Assembly: GCA_014084085.1 (NCBI GenBank)
Contig: NPFB01000099.1
Coordinates: forward strand, 81,996 to 127,755
Reading direction: 5' to 3'
Length of the DNA stretch: 45,760 bases
Origin: Hondaea fermentalgiana
Lineage: Eukaryota > Sar > Bigyra > Thraustochytrida > Thraustochytriidae
Shown here: in pieces, positions 28,395-36,781 of the stretch
Layout of the letters: each line of letters starts with the position of its first letter
How positions within the stretch are numbered: position 1 is the stretch's first letter
Notes under the pieces: model-generated
What the model was told of the DNA's origin: nothing
Databases searched by the model: none
The model's input: only the letters and a program-made list of their open reading frames with translations
Program-made: the position numbers and the translations under genes

Positions 28395-30167
28395 ATGGGC
28401 GGCGCGCGGCGCGCGGCGCGCAAAGAGCGGCCCGCGAGCGAGGGCGGCGGCGTCGCGAGATCGTGCGCACGCGCGGCGAGACGTCGAGCTGCGCGGCAAG
28501 ACGAGGCGGTGGGCTCGCGGAGAAAACCCGACGCGCAAGAACTAGAGGCCCTACGGAAGTGGCTTCGCGAGGGCCAGCAAGCCCGGTTCAGCTCGCGCAG
28601 ACTGCTGCAGTTCGATCTCGATGAAAGTGGTCTCTTGCAAGAGGCCCTTGCTCAAGGCCAGGACGCGATCGCATTCGCTCTCCTCCAGGCTGGGGTCCTC
28701 GTACTTTCGCCAGAAGTGTCGGCAGCCTCGGCGGACGCTTTCGATTACGTGCTCGAGGCCCCATCATCATTTTCGTCCCCGTCGTCAACGAATCTTGAAG
28801 TGCAGGAAGATGTGCGGCAGTCAATTACGATGGCGCTACGGCTCTTTCCTCCTTCTGCTCAAGTTTGGCTCGCGGCGACCTTGGAGAAGATGAGGGCGTC
28901 ATTTCTGCAGAGCGGCGATCAAAGTAGCTCCAGTAGCAACGATAATGCTGCCTGCGCTGCGTGTTCACGCGGCACAGGCGACGCGCAGGATGAGTCCAAT
29001 GACGAGGCAATAGTTCTCGAATGGCTCGCCTGCCGACACACGATCTGCGCAAGATGTGCTTTGCGGGCCATCGAGGCTGCAGCGCGGGCTTCAACATCTT
29101 CCCTCCGCTGTCCCTTTTGCGGGGCGGAACAAGAGGACGACTGCTCGCCAGCGCCTCTCGAAAGGCTTGGGACTCCGGAACAGGTGCGTTTGGAGAGCAA
29201 GGCGAAGTTTGACGCTTTGCCGGCCCGCTTCGTCAAGGCCTTGCATGGTACGCCAAAGCCAAAGCTTGTGCGCCAATCACCGATGGCCGCCAAATATTTA
29301 ATGCCGGGGGACACGCAAGATCGCAGACAGGAAAAATTTCTAAATGCAGTCATCGATGGTGACCTTTGGCGAGTGCGAGCGCTCATTGACCTCGGCGTTG
29401 ATGTCACTCTTCGCGATCAACATGGCGCCTCTGCGCTAGTATGGGCAACGATGCTTCCCAACGCAGAAAGAATTGCTGCCCTTCTTGTCGAGGCTGGCGC
29501 AGACCCAACATTAGGCTGCAATATGGGTGTGGATCGCTTGCAGATACTTGAGCAACCACGTGCACCATGGACGGCGCTCGAGGCTCGACCCAAAGTCAGC
29601 GAGCTAATACCCTGGTCAAGTACGCATCCAGGTGCTGGAAGCTTTGTGCTGGATAATGCGTGTTCGCGCTCATGCGCAAGGTTTCTTCTCGAGTCCTCAC
29701 GGGTTATCTGTCCTATCGCTCCTTGCGCTGATGCCCCACCTGCTGCTGAGCGTCGTTATCTTCTCGATACGCACGGCTGGATCCGGGATATGCTGGCGGA
29801 GGCCTTGCTTGAAGTTACCTCCGCCAGGCTCGTCCGCGTTTTTTCCGCTATGCGAACTTTGACATATGCGCCTGGGATTTCTCTTGCGCCGCATATTGAT
29901 CTTCATCGCACGGATCGAGATGGCATTCGTTCGACGCACACGTTCATTTTATACCTCGATGGGAGCCACGCAGAGGGCGATGCTGGTGGAGCAACTGCCC
30001 TTTTGCATTCTCTGAAGTCGCCCGAAGAGACCTTGGCGGTTGTCGCTCCTCATCCGTGCCGACTACTTGTATTTCCGCACAAATGTCCCCATGAGGGAAG
30101 GTTGGTGACCGGTTCAAAGGTAATTCTTCGGGGGGAGATTGCCATGGAAGGGAGCCAGTCCCATTGA
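28395..30167 (+). CDS. RING finger - ankyrin - 2-oxoglutarate/Fe(II) dioxygenase fusion protein
   Basis: 590 residues from ATG 28395 to TGA 30167. A C3HC4 RING finger occupies residues 187-242: Cys187, Cys190, Cys213, His215, Cys218, Cys221, Cys239, Cys242, all ligands present, suggesting E3 ubiquitin ligase activity. Two ankyrin repeats follow (about 312-380; AVIDGDLWRVRALIDLGVD). The C-terminal 150 residues are a prolyl-4-hydroxylase-type double-stranded beta-helix: iron ligands His500-x-Asp502 and His566, 2-oxoglutarate-binding Arg579, and FILYLDG plus GGATALL between them. Family knowledge predicts O2-, Fe(II)- and 2-oxoglutarate-dependent hydroxylation. The first 100 residues are Arg/Ala-rich. 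The frame also stays open upstream to a TTG at 28245, so an unseen upstream exon or start is possible. The RING, ankyrin and oxygenase lie in one uninterrupted frame, so the fusion is not a joining artefact. Substrate is unknown. Confidence 0.9.
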   Translation: MGGARRAARKERPASEGGGVARSCARAARRRAARQDEAVGSRRKPDAQELEALRKWLREGQQARFSSRRLLQFDLDESGLLQEALAQGQDAIAFALLQAGVLVLSPEVSAASADAFDYVLEAPSSFSSPSSTNLEVQEDVRQSITMALRLFPPSAQVWLAATLEKMRASFLQSGDQSSSSSNDNAACAACSRGTGDAQDESNDEAIVLEWLACRHTICARCALRAIEAAARASTSSLRCPFCGAEQEDDCSPAPLERLGTPEQVRLESKAKFDALPARFVKALHGTPKPKLVRQSPMAAKYLMPGDTQDRRQEKFLNAVIDGDLWRVRALIDLGVDVTLRDQHGASALVWATMLPNAERIAALLVEAGADPTLGCNMGVDRLQILEQPRAPWTALEARPKVSELIPWSSTHPGAGSFVLDNACSRSCARFLLESSRVICPIAPCADAPPAAERRYLLDTHGWIRDMLAEALLEVTSARLVRVFSAMRTLTYAPGISLAPHIDLHRTDRDGIRSTHTFILYLDGSHAEGDAGGATALLHSLKSPEETLAVVAPHPCRLLVFPHKCPHEGRLVTGSKVILRGEIAMEGSQSH

Positions 30168-30429
30168 TGTATCTATTGGGGAAAAACCCACACACATACG
30201 CACACACTCGATCACGCACTCGATCAAGCACTCGTTCACCGGCCTTGCTATCGTTTTTAAAAGTGTCTAAAGCAACCTGATCTTTATTTTGGAAAAAATT
30301 GGAAATGGAAAGGACTCTTTACTGTTTCCATTATATCAGTTTTGCGCACACTACCCGACACGAAGGATCTTTTGTACCTACAAACCTGCCATGTTTTTTT
30401 TTGTTTGCTGTTTTCTCTCTCTCTTCAAT
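30168..30429. terminator. convergent 3' intergenic region with a candidate polyadenylation signal
   Basis: 262 bp between two convergent genes. It holds a CACACA/GATCACGCACTC-type simple repeat (about 30186-30238). TTTATT at 30283-30288 reads AATAAA on the minus strand, about 145 bp past the ankyrin-WW stop. Confidence 0.4.
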
Positions 30430-32478
30430 TTATGAAAAGGGCGAATCCCAGGTCGTCTCACCGGTATATGGGTTGTGAAAGTACTCGCAGCCCGAATCTG
30501 GATCCGTGTACGTTTGCCAATGCTCGGGAGCGTTGAGATTCTCGACGCCCTGGCCGCCCACAGGCCCGACGCCATCTTGATGACCCAGCTCAAACTGACT
30601 CATATCTTGTGGCTCAATATTGCGTTCTGCAAAGGTATCAATACATGCTTGGTGCTCGTTGCAGTGAGCTAGCGTTGCGGCCTGGAAACCCGCGTGATTC
30701 TGAATGCTCACATTCGCTCCAAACTGAAGGAGGAGCTTCACGCAGGAAGCGTGCCCGTTGCACGAGGCCGCATGTAAGGGGGTGTCGCCGCGAAAGTCTG
30801 CAAAATTCAACAGCCGCTGGGACTCGTCTGGATCCTGGATTTCACCATCCTCGGTCTCATGTTCGGCGACGCCTTTCAGTGTCTTGGTGTCATTGTTGTT
30901 GTTATTGTGGTCGACCTGCAACAAAAATTTTGCAACATCTTCGTATCCGGACGCGCATGCCGAAAAAAGAATACTTCTACCATTGTTGTCGATTCCATAG
31001 TAGTCAGCTCCATTGGAAATGAGAAGTTCAAGAGTCTCTAACTCCGTACACATCGTCGCAGGAGACTTGTTTTCGCAATTTGGTGGGCCGTCTGGGTCGG
31101 CACCAAGCTGGAGAAGGAACTCCACAATATCTTGAAAGCCATAATAGACTGCAAAATGCAAAGCCGTGTCGCCATTAAAGTCTGCCTTCTCAATCAGTTC
31201 TGGAGCTGCATCGGCGAGTACGGCAATTGCTGCAAAATTGCCCACACTTGCAGCATACATGAGAGCCGAGCGCCCTTCGAAATCAAGCGCGTCAAGTCCT
31301 TGAGAAGTATCAACGAGTTTCCCCACGAGAAGTTCGAAACACTCGTTGTGGTGGTAAAGCGCGCAAATGTGCAGTGGGGTCTGGCCTTCGGGATCCGCAG
31401 TGACAAGATCACCGCCCAGTTCAGCGACCTTTGTGAGATGTGTCAGATCGTTATAGAATGCAGCCATGTGTGCAGCGGTGTATCCTTCGTAGGATGACTC
31501 GAGCCAATCAGAGTCATCTTTGTGAGCATGCACCGAAGCTGGAAGCGCGGCATTGGCAGGTTCGTCGTCAGCGCCGTCTGTTTCAAGCCCAGGGTCAGCG
31601 GGAGCTTTCGCAGAGTCTGGCGAGGGTGCTTCCGTGAGTGTCTGAGACTGTTTCTTCTTTTGTGCAAGCTTTTCTGCAAGTCGTTTCCGACGATTGGCAG
31701 CAGCTTCATCGCTTGCAGCTTCTTGGTCACTGTCGCTGTCGCTATCAGCCATGAGCTCCTGTGCGCGTTGCCGAACCTGCTCCTCAAGAGCAGCTTTTTC
31801 GGCGCGCTCTTTAGCGTCTGCCGCCTCACGCTTGGCGCGCTCTTCTTCCTCAGCAGCTCGTTTTTTTCGCAGGGCCTCATCCCGTTCCTCTCGCGCACGT
31901 TCCATTTTGATAATGAGCTGCATTTCGCGCTCAATACGTTCTTGCTCTTCTTTGGTCCGCTCATTATCTTCGTGTTGTTTCTGCATGCGCTTGATCTGCA
32001 TGAGTTTTGCCATGCGATCGTTGCCGAGCGGCGCACGACCAGCAGCACCTCCTCTCTTGGGGCTGCCTGGGTCACCTTTCGCTTTGCAAGTGATGGCGTG
32101 TTTTCCGAGCGCGCGGACGTCCGCAAATCCTTCTTTGGCACAGCGCGGACATCGGAGGACTTGTTGCTTGGTCCCGACGGCAGCGCTTGCAGAGCCAGCA
32201 TCGGCGGTCCTGCGTACGGTTCTCTTGCGTTTAAAGTTGGGGTCCTTGGGGCTTTGAGGCGCCTTCATGTTGTAATTTTTGGGCGATGCGCTTGTTGCTG
32301 CGCGCGGTACAGTCTTTGACGCTGCCCCGACGTCGATTTTGAGGAAAGCAGTCACGCTGCAATCGTTCGTCGCGTCGGTCCCGGTTGCTTTGGTCCCAGT
32401 TCGTCCATCTTGGCCACCTTGATTCACTTCGACATCGAAGTCGGTGCGACCGACTTTGCGTGCCTCCTCGACCCCCAT
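30430..32478 (-). CDS. C2HC zinc finger - coiled coil - ankyrin - WW domain protein
   Basis: 682 residues from ATG 32478. A C2HC finger (Cys110, Cys113, His127, Cys131) is followed by a long charged helix rich in Glu, Arg and Lys (about 155-280), then an acidic linker (MADSDSDSDQ). About six or seven ankyrin repeats follow, for example GQTPLHICALYHHNECFELL, GRSALMYAASVGNFAAI and GDTPLHAASCNGHASCVKLL, with an Asn/Asp insertion (HNNNNND) in one of them. The C-terminal WW domain (Trp654 to Trp677, Pro680; YFHNPYTGETTWD) should bind proline-rich ligands. No catalytic domain is seen, so a scaffold or adaptor role is likely. The order of modules does not match a family I know. Upstream of the ATG the frame stays open for eight codons to a GTG at 32502. 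Confidence 0.88.
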   Translation of the reverse strand: MGVEEARKVGRTDFDVEVNQGGQDGRTGTKATGTDATNDCSVTAFLKIDVGAASKTVPRAATSASPKNYNMKAPQSPKDPNFKRKRTVRRTADAGSASAAVGTKQQVLRCPRCAKEGFADVRALGKHAITCKAKGDPGSPKRGGAAGRAPLGNDRMAKLMQIKRMQKQHEDNERTKEEQERIEREMQLIIKMERAREERDEALRKKRAAEEEERAKREAADAKERAEKAALEEQVRQRAQELMADSDSDSDQEAASDEAAANRRKRLAEKLAQKKKQSQTLTEAPSPDSAKAPADPGLETDGADDEPANAALPASVHAHKDDSDWLESSYEGYTAAHMAAFYNDLTHLTKVAELGGDLVTADPEGQTPLHICALYHHNECFELLVGKLVDTSQGLDALDFEGRSALMYAASVGNFAAIAVLADAAPELIEKADFNGDTALHFAVYYGFQDIVEFLLQLGADPDGPPNCENKSPATMCTELETLELLISNGADYYGIDNNGRSILFSACASGYEDVAKFLLQVDHNNNNNDTKTLKGVAEHETEDGEIQDPDESQRLLNFADFRGDTPLHAASCNGHASCVKLLLQFGANVSIQNHAGFQAATLAHCNEHQACIDTFAERNIEPQDMSQFELGHQDGVGPVGGQGVENLNAPEHWQTYTDPDSGCEYFHNPYTGETTWDSPFS

Positions 32479-33033
32479 GTCGCGGCTCTGCCTTGAAGGC
32501 ACGGTTTGTCCGGTCGCAAAGTGCTAGCGGCTTACTTGACTTTATTTACTCTGGATGCCTCGCCTGACCTCGCCTTGCCTTACCACGTCTCGTTTCGTCT
32601 CGTTTCGTCTCGTTTCGCCTCAACAGCCTCCTCTCCTCGCCCTGGCTTGGCCTTGCTTGGCCTTGCTTGGCTTGGCCTGGCTTGGCCTGGCCAATCTTCG
32701 GCCCACGTTTGTCGAATGGTGCAGTGGTAGTAGAAAGGTGCGATCAAGAGCCATAGCCGGCCACTTGCGATCCAGATAGAGGGGAGATCGTCCAGAGTAC
32801 TGCAGAGGCGCATGCATGGGCAAACAGAACAAGAGTGAGCAGAGTGGAAAGCAGGCAAAGTAGCTATAAACTTTACGTCGAACAAGACAGATCCTGTGTG
32901 CGCAAAACAAGAAGAAAATAAATAAACAAAAATGACTCATCAATGCGCCTATCCGTTACGGGAAAATGGGTTGCTGTGGTTCTACTGACAGCCTAATCAA
33001 AGAGAGGAGGAGTGAGAAAGCGGGGCTCGCGCC
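32479..33033. other. intergenic region between ankyrin-WW and mannosidase genes
   Basis: 555 bp with no gene. It contains a 10-bp tandem repeat CGTCTCGTTT (about 32586-32617) and a pyrimidine-rich run of CTTGGC units (about 32645-32692). These lie in the promoter side of the ankyrin-WW gene. The right part is the mannosidase 3' flank. Confidence 0.5.
32586..32692. repeat. CGTCTCGTTT and CTTGGC tandem repeats
   Basis: Two adjacent simple repeats: about three units of CGTCTCGTTT, then many CTTGGC/CTTGCTTGGC units. They lie 100-210 bp upstream of the ankyrin-WW ATG at 32478. Confidence 0.85.
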
Positions 33034-36000
33034 TCACTGCACAGCAGCCGGACGGCTCGAGTGGGCCGCAAGTGGCTGAAGCTTGATGGCGAAAGTCCGG
33101 ATTTGCATGGGGCCGATCTCAACATCGAGTTCCGAAGAGTCCCTGTTAAGCGGCTGTCGAGGAGGGGTGTGTGAGCTGTCGTTTGCAATCTGCCAATGAA
33201 AAGAGGGCTTGTCCTCGACGCGCATGTTGCCTGTGAGACTCGTCTCGTGGGCGTCAAGCACCTGACGACCTGGAAAGAGAGAGCGGAGCTGGACTGTGAC
33301 CGGCTTGGAAAGTTCGTCGTGCTCGTCCACACTGTAAATGTGCTGCAAGCGGACCAACACCGTGTTTGCGCCAAGCGTCTGCTCGTAGTTGTCAATGACG
33401 CTGAGCACGCGAATTGAAGGCGGAATGTCGCTGGAGAGTACTGGGGAGCCATCGCGAACGGCCCCGTCTGACTGAACATCCTTGCTAAAGAATGCTTCGG
33501 GGGCAAAGTGCAAGCGGTCCGCGGCTACACGACGGGTTGCGTTGGCGTTGAACGGGGTATCAAAGACAACACGGTGAACGCCTCGGATCGCGAGACCGGC
33601 GCAATAGCACGTCGCGTCTTCAGCACCATTGCACCCGCACATTGTTTCATTGAGAGGTTCGACAACGCCCTTGTTGTCGTCATGAAGCACACGACGATGA
33701 ACCATGAGCTCGACCTGGCCGTCGCTCAAAGAAGAGCCACCTTGCGTGGAGTCTGTAATGACCGTGAGCTGCGCTCTCTCCGGTTCGGTAAGGGAAATCA
33801 TCGAGTTGACAGGGTAGTAATTGCCTGCAACGGGTTCGTCCTCCACCATTCGAGGCTCTGGATACGAGCTGGGCAGGCGATTCCGGATGCGAGGCTGCAG
33901 TTCGAGTCCGTTCGAGTCCGTGGCGAAGGCAGATTCACTTCGCAAGTCTGAAGAGTATCGAATGACAACTTCTTTGCCCTTTTTGTCGTCGATGGGAATG
34001 GGTCCGACATTGTACTCGACCTCAATGTACGGCGCGCCCTGGCGGAGGCGAATGACGTGGGTTACCCACGGTGAGATCTCCTGACGCACCTCCGTGACGA
34101 GGTCCCCGCGGACAACCTGCGTCTTGATTCGCGATGGCCGTGTACCGTTGTCAGTATCTCTGTCGTCCTTTGCGCCTCGGAGGGAGTGCAACGTGCTCGA
34201 CTCAGGCCGAAACAAGTAAGCACCAGATACAGCACCCTTGGCACAGCCCGTCTCGGCGCAAGGACCAGCTGCCGATTCGTAGTAGCCCCAGTCAAGCGTG
34301 AAGTCTGCCTCAACGCCAGAATCCTTGTTGGTGATGTGGCGAAGGGCTTGCGTATTGCGATCAAAGTCAAGTCGAAACATATCTGTCTCCACGCGCAAAG
34401 GCTTGTCCCACGGCCACTCTTGCGATTGAACGCGCACACCAACGGGCTGGGAGGTCTCAGATACGGTGTTGGCAGTATGGATGACCTTGATCACTGTCGC
34501 CTGCATCGGCGGGATATCAGCTTGAATGTGCAAAACGTGCGTGGCCTGGTTGCGAAGCTGGGTACGCATATCTTGGGCCTCACTGGCAGAAAGACCGTAC
34601 TCATTCAAATAGAGTTCGGGAAGCTTCTTGGTTGCGTCGTCCAAGGGAATGAGTTGGGTTGGAAGGTGCGTACCACTTGCAACCGCCGTGGCGACGTAAT
34701 CACCACTATGGATGCGCACTGGCACGGCAAAAATATGATTGGGCTGCGCAGAAGACAGCGGGTTCCAGGCCACCAGAGTGAAATTCTGGTGCTCTACCCC
34801 AGCGGTCGTCGCGCAGAGGGAGACGTTGAGGGCCGGGCAGACTTCGAGCCCCGAAACATTGGTGAGGATGCGCAGAGAAGAGACCATGCCACGATCAAGT
34901 TCGTCGCGGCCCTCGGCGATGCGCTGCGCATAGTCATCGGCCACAGCCTGCTTGGCGGTGCCAGAAATACCGTCGTGGTGCATTGCGACCGCGACAGCCG
35001 CTTCAAAGGCATCCGTCCAGGAGGTGCCGACGCGTGGTCCATGGCGGGGCTGCGAGACAGGGACGTGACGCAGCGAGGCCGCAAAGGCCAATTGACGAGC
35101 AGTCTGCAAGAGAGAGGAGCTCTTGCGGAGCAAGCGTTTCAGCGCCACGCGGCTCGAAAAGTATCCTGTCCAATAAACGTGGGGGTGTTCGTGGAGGGGC
35201 ATGAGATCGTCCTCGCGCACGTTCCATGTCGCATTCTTGTCCTCGGAGAGGGCTTGCACGTAGTCGGCAGGGGTGCTGTAAAACATGTTGATTCGGCCAT
35301 CGGCATTGACAAAGGCCATGAGCTTGTCGAGACTTTCGTACCATGTCGCAGCGTTTTTGTAGGCAAAGTCGAAACCGCAGGCCCAGAGGATGTTTTTGGT
35401 CTTGAAGTTCTTTGCTTGCTCAAGAGCGACAGCGACGGCACGTTCGACCCAGTCGTCCATGTTGTAGTCGTGACGTGCCTTGTTGGCGACCATGGCTGCT
35501 GCCTGATGGTACTCTTCAAAGGTAAAGGGGCATCCGTAGAGACCACTTCCTTTCGAGCCCCATAGTTCGCCGCCGAGGATCTGGGTGTTGGCCCCATTGC
35601 TCTTGGATCCACGCCAAATGTACTCAAGTTCGCGCTCTGTCTTTCGGAGTTCTCGGTCTTCAAAGTTCATGCGCGCCCAAAACATGGCGGGCATTCCCGC
35701 TTCTGCTGCCAGGAGCCATGCCTGGGTATTGGTGTGGCCAAAGGGGTCAACTTGCCAGGTCACGCTGGGTGCCGCGTGCGGTCCGAACTCGGCAAGAATA
35801 AATTGATGGCCTCGTGTGGTTTGGTCGATCATTTCAAGGGCGAGAGGACCGGCCTCATCATGCATGCACCACCCGCCGTTAAGAAATTGCAGACGCTTTT
35901 CCTTGACAAGACGACGCACCGCGTCGCGCCTCACGGGCGTCTGCTCGTCCCACCAGCGCGAGAAGAAAGCCATTTCGACGTAGTTGAACTTGCGGGCTGG

Positions 36001-36240
36001 GTTGCGTTCGAGATTGTCTACCACCGTGTTGAGAATGTAGCGGACCTCCTCCTCAAAGTACTGATCGACTGTCAACAGCCAGCCCGTGTCGTCGTGCGTG
36101 TGCGAGATCACATGGACTTGAATTTTATCGTCATGATCATCGCTGGTGGACGGCTCTTGCCCTCCTCCTGCCCGGGCGACCACAGGCGAAGCAATCAACG
36201 AGCAGAGGAAGAGGAGTAAAAGTGGCCTGAGCTGCATCAT
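33034..36240 (-). CDS. lysosomal-type alpha-mannosidase, GH38
   Basis: 1068 residues from ATG 36240. It removes alpha-linked mannose from N-glycans during glycoprotein breakdown. An N-terminal signal peptide (MMQLRPLLLLFLCSLIASPVVA) marks it as secreted or lysosomal. GH38 marks: HTHDDTGW (His49 and Asp51, zinc ligands), the nucleophile Asp165 in WQVDPFGHT (also a zinc ligand), WCMHDEA, and HHDGISGT, whose His is the fourth zinc ligand. The C-terminal beta-domains with a VEYNVGPI block and QLRSLFPGRQ are typical. Length matches lysosomal class II enzymes (about 1000). Asn-x-Ser/Thr glycosylation sites are present, for example near NATWNV and NVSLCA. All catalytic residues look intact. A Golgi mannosidase II would have a membrane anchor, not a cleavable signal, so a lysosomal enzyme fits better. 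Confidence 0.96.
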   Translation of the reverse strand: MMQLRPLLLLFLCSLIASPVVARAGGGQEPSTSDDHDDKIQVHVISHTHDDTGWLLTVDQYFEEEVRYILNTVVDNLERNPARKFNYVEMAFFSRWWDEQTPVRRDAVRRLVKEKRLQFLNGGWCMHDEAGPLALEMIDQTTRGHQFILAEFGPHAAPSVTWQVDPFGHTNTQAWLLAAEAGMPAMFWARMNFEDRELRKTERELEYIWRGSKSNGANTQILGGELWGSKGSGLYGCPFTFEEYHQAAAMVANKARHDYNMDDWVERAVAVALEQAKNFKTKNILWACGFDFAYKNAATWYESLDKLMAFVNADGRINMFYSTPADYVQALSEDKNATWNVREDDLMPLHEHPHVYWTGYFSSRVALKRLLRKSSSLLQTARQLAFAASLRHVPVSQPRHGPRVGTSWTDAFEAAVAVAMHHDGISGTAKQAVADDYAQRIAEGRDELDRGMVSSLRILTNVSGLEVCPALNVSLCATTAGVEHQNFTLVAWNPLSSAQPNHIFAVPVRIHSGDYVATAVASGTHLPTQLIPLDDATKKLPELYLNEYGLSASEAQDMRTQLRNQATHVLHIQADIPPMQATVIKVIHTANTVSETSQPVGVRVQSQEWPWDKPLRVETDMFRLDFDRNTQALRHITNKDSGVEADFTLDWGYYESAAGPCAETGCAKGAVSGAYLFRPESSTLHSLRGAKDDRDTDNGTRPSRIKTQVVRGDLVTEVRQEISPWVTHVIRLRQGAPYIEVEYNVGPIPIDDKKGKEVVIRYSSDLRSESAFATDSNGLELQPRIRNRLPSSYPEPRMVEDEPVAGNYYPVNSMISLTEPERAQLTVITDSTQGGSSLSDGQVELMVHRRVLHDDNKGVVEPLNETMCGCNGAEDATCYCAGLAIRGVHRVVFDTPFNANATRRVAADRLHFAPEAFFSKDVQSDGAVRDGSPVLSSDIPPSIRVLSVIDNYEQTLGANTVLVRLQHIYSVDEHDELSKPVTVQLRSLFPGRQVLDAHETSLTGNMRVEDKPSFHWQIANDSSHTPPRQPLNRDSSELDVEIGPMQIRTFAIKLQPLAAHSSRPAAVQ

Positions 36241-36781
36241 GTCGAGTGCTCCGGGTCTTCTTCGCCTCCCCTCGAGCAGACAGTTCCACCGAGATGTATT
36301 GTATTTCCTGGTCCAGGCCTAAGGCCTAAATGTAGTCGCGTGAGCTGCCCAAGCAAACGTGGCACTAAGGCGCGCGCCGTACCTCGAGTAGCGCGCGCAC
36401 AGAGCTTCTTTTCGCGCCGTTGTGCGTCTGTCACGGCGGTCGCGGTCGCGATCTTTTATCTTTTGGCGCGACTGGGCCAAGATCTTGTGCAAGGCTAGCT
36501 ACTACTAGTCGCGTCTAGTCTGCAAACTATACAATGGCCGTCCAGATGGTGTTTTCCGGGTTCTTTCCTTGTTTTCTTTTCCTTTTCGTTGCCTTTTGTA
36601 GAGCCTGCTACGTATAGGATAGCGCGCGAGAGTGAGGCAGAGTCGAGGAAAAAGCAGCGATCGTCGACGATCGTGAGTGAGCAAATAACGATCTCTTGCG
36701 CGGTGTTCGTCGTAGCGCCGCCGGCAACGGGGGAGCGTGTGGGCGAAGCAGAGGTAGAGAAGTAAGTGGCTGCGCCAGGCA
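36241..36781. promoter_or_regulatory. divergent intergenic region between mannosidase and MIT-like genes
   Basis: 541 bp between two divergent starts. It must hold both promoters. A CTAGGCC-like palindrome-rich patch (about 36310-36335, CAGGCCTAAGGCCTAAAT) lies near the mannosidase start. No gene is supported. Confidence 0.4.

Noticed and set aside
32700..32790. tRNA-like stretch (GGTGCAGTGGTAG resembles a D-arm)
   Set aside because: No T-arm GGTTCRANYCC follows at a proper distance and no acceptor stem pairs.
34186..35565. 459-codon plus-strand frame opposite the mannosidase gene
   Set aside because: Antisense of a well-conserved GH38 frame; no domain of its own.
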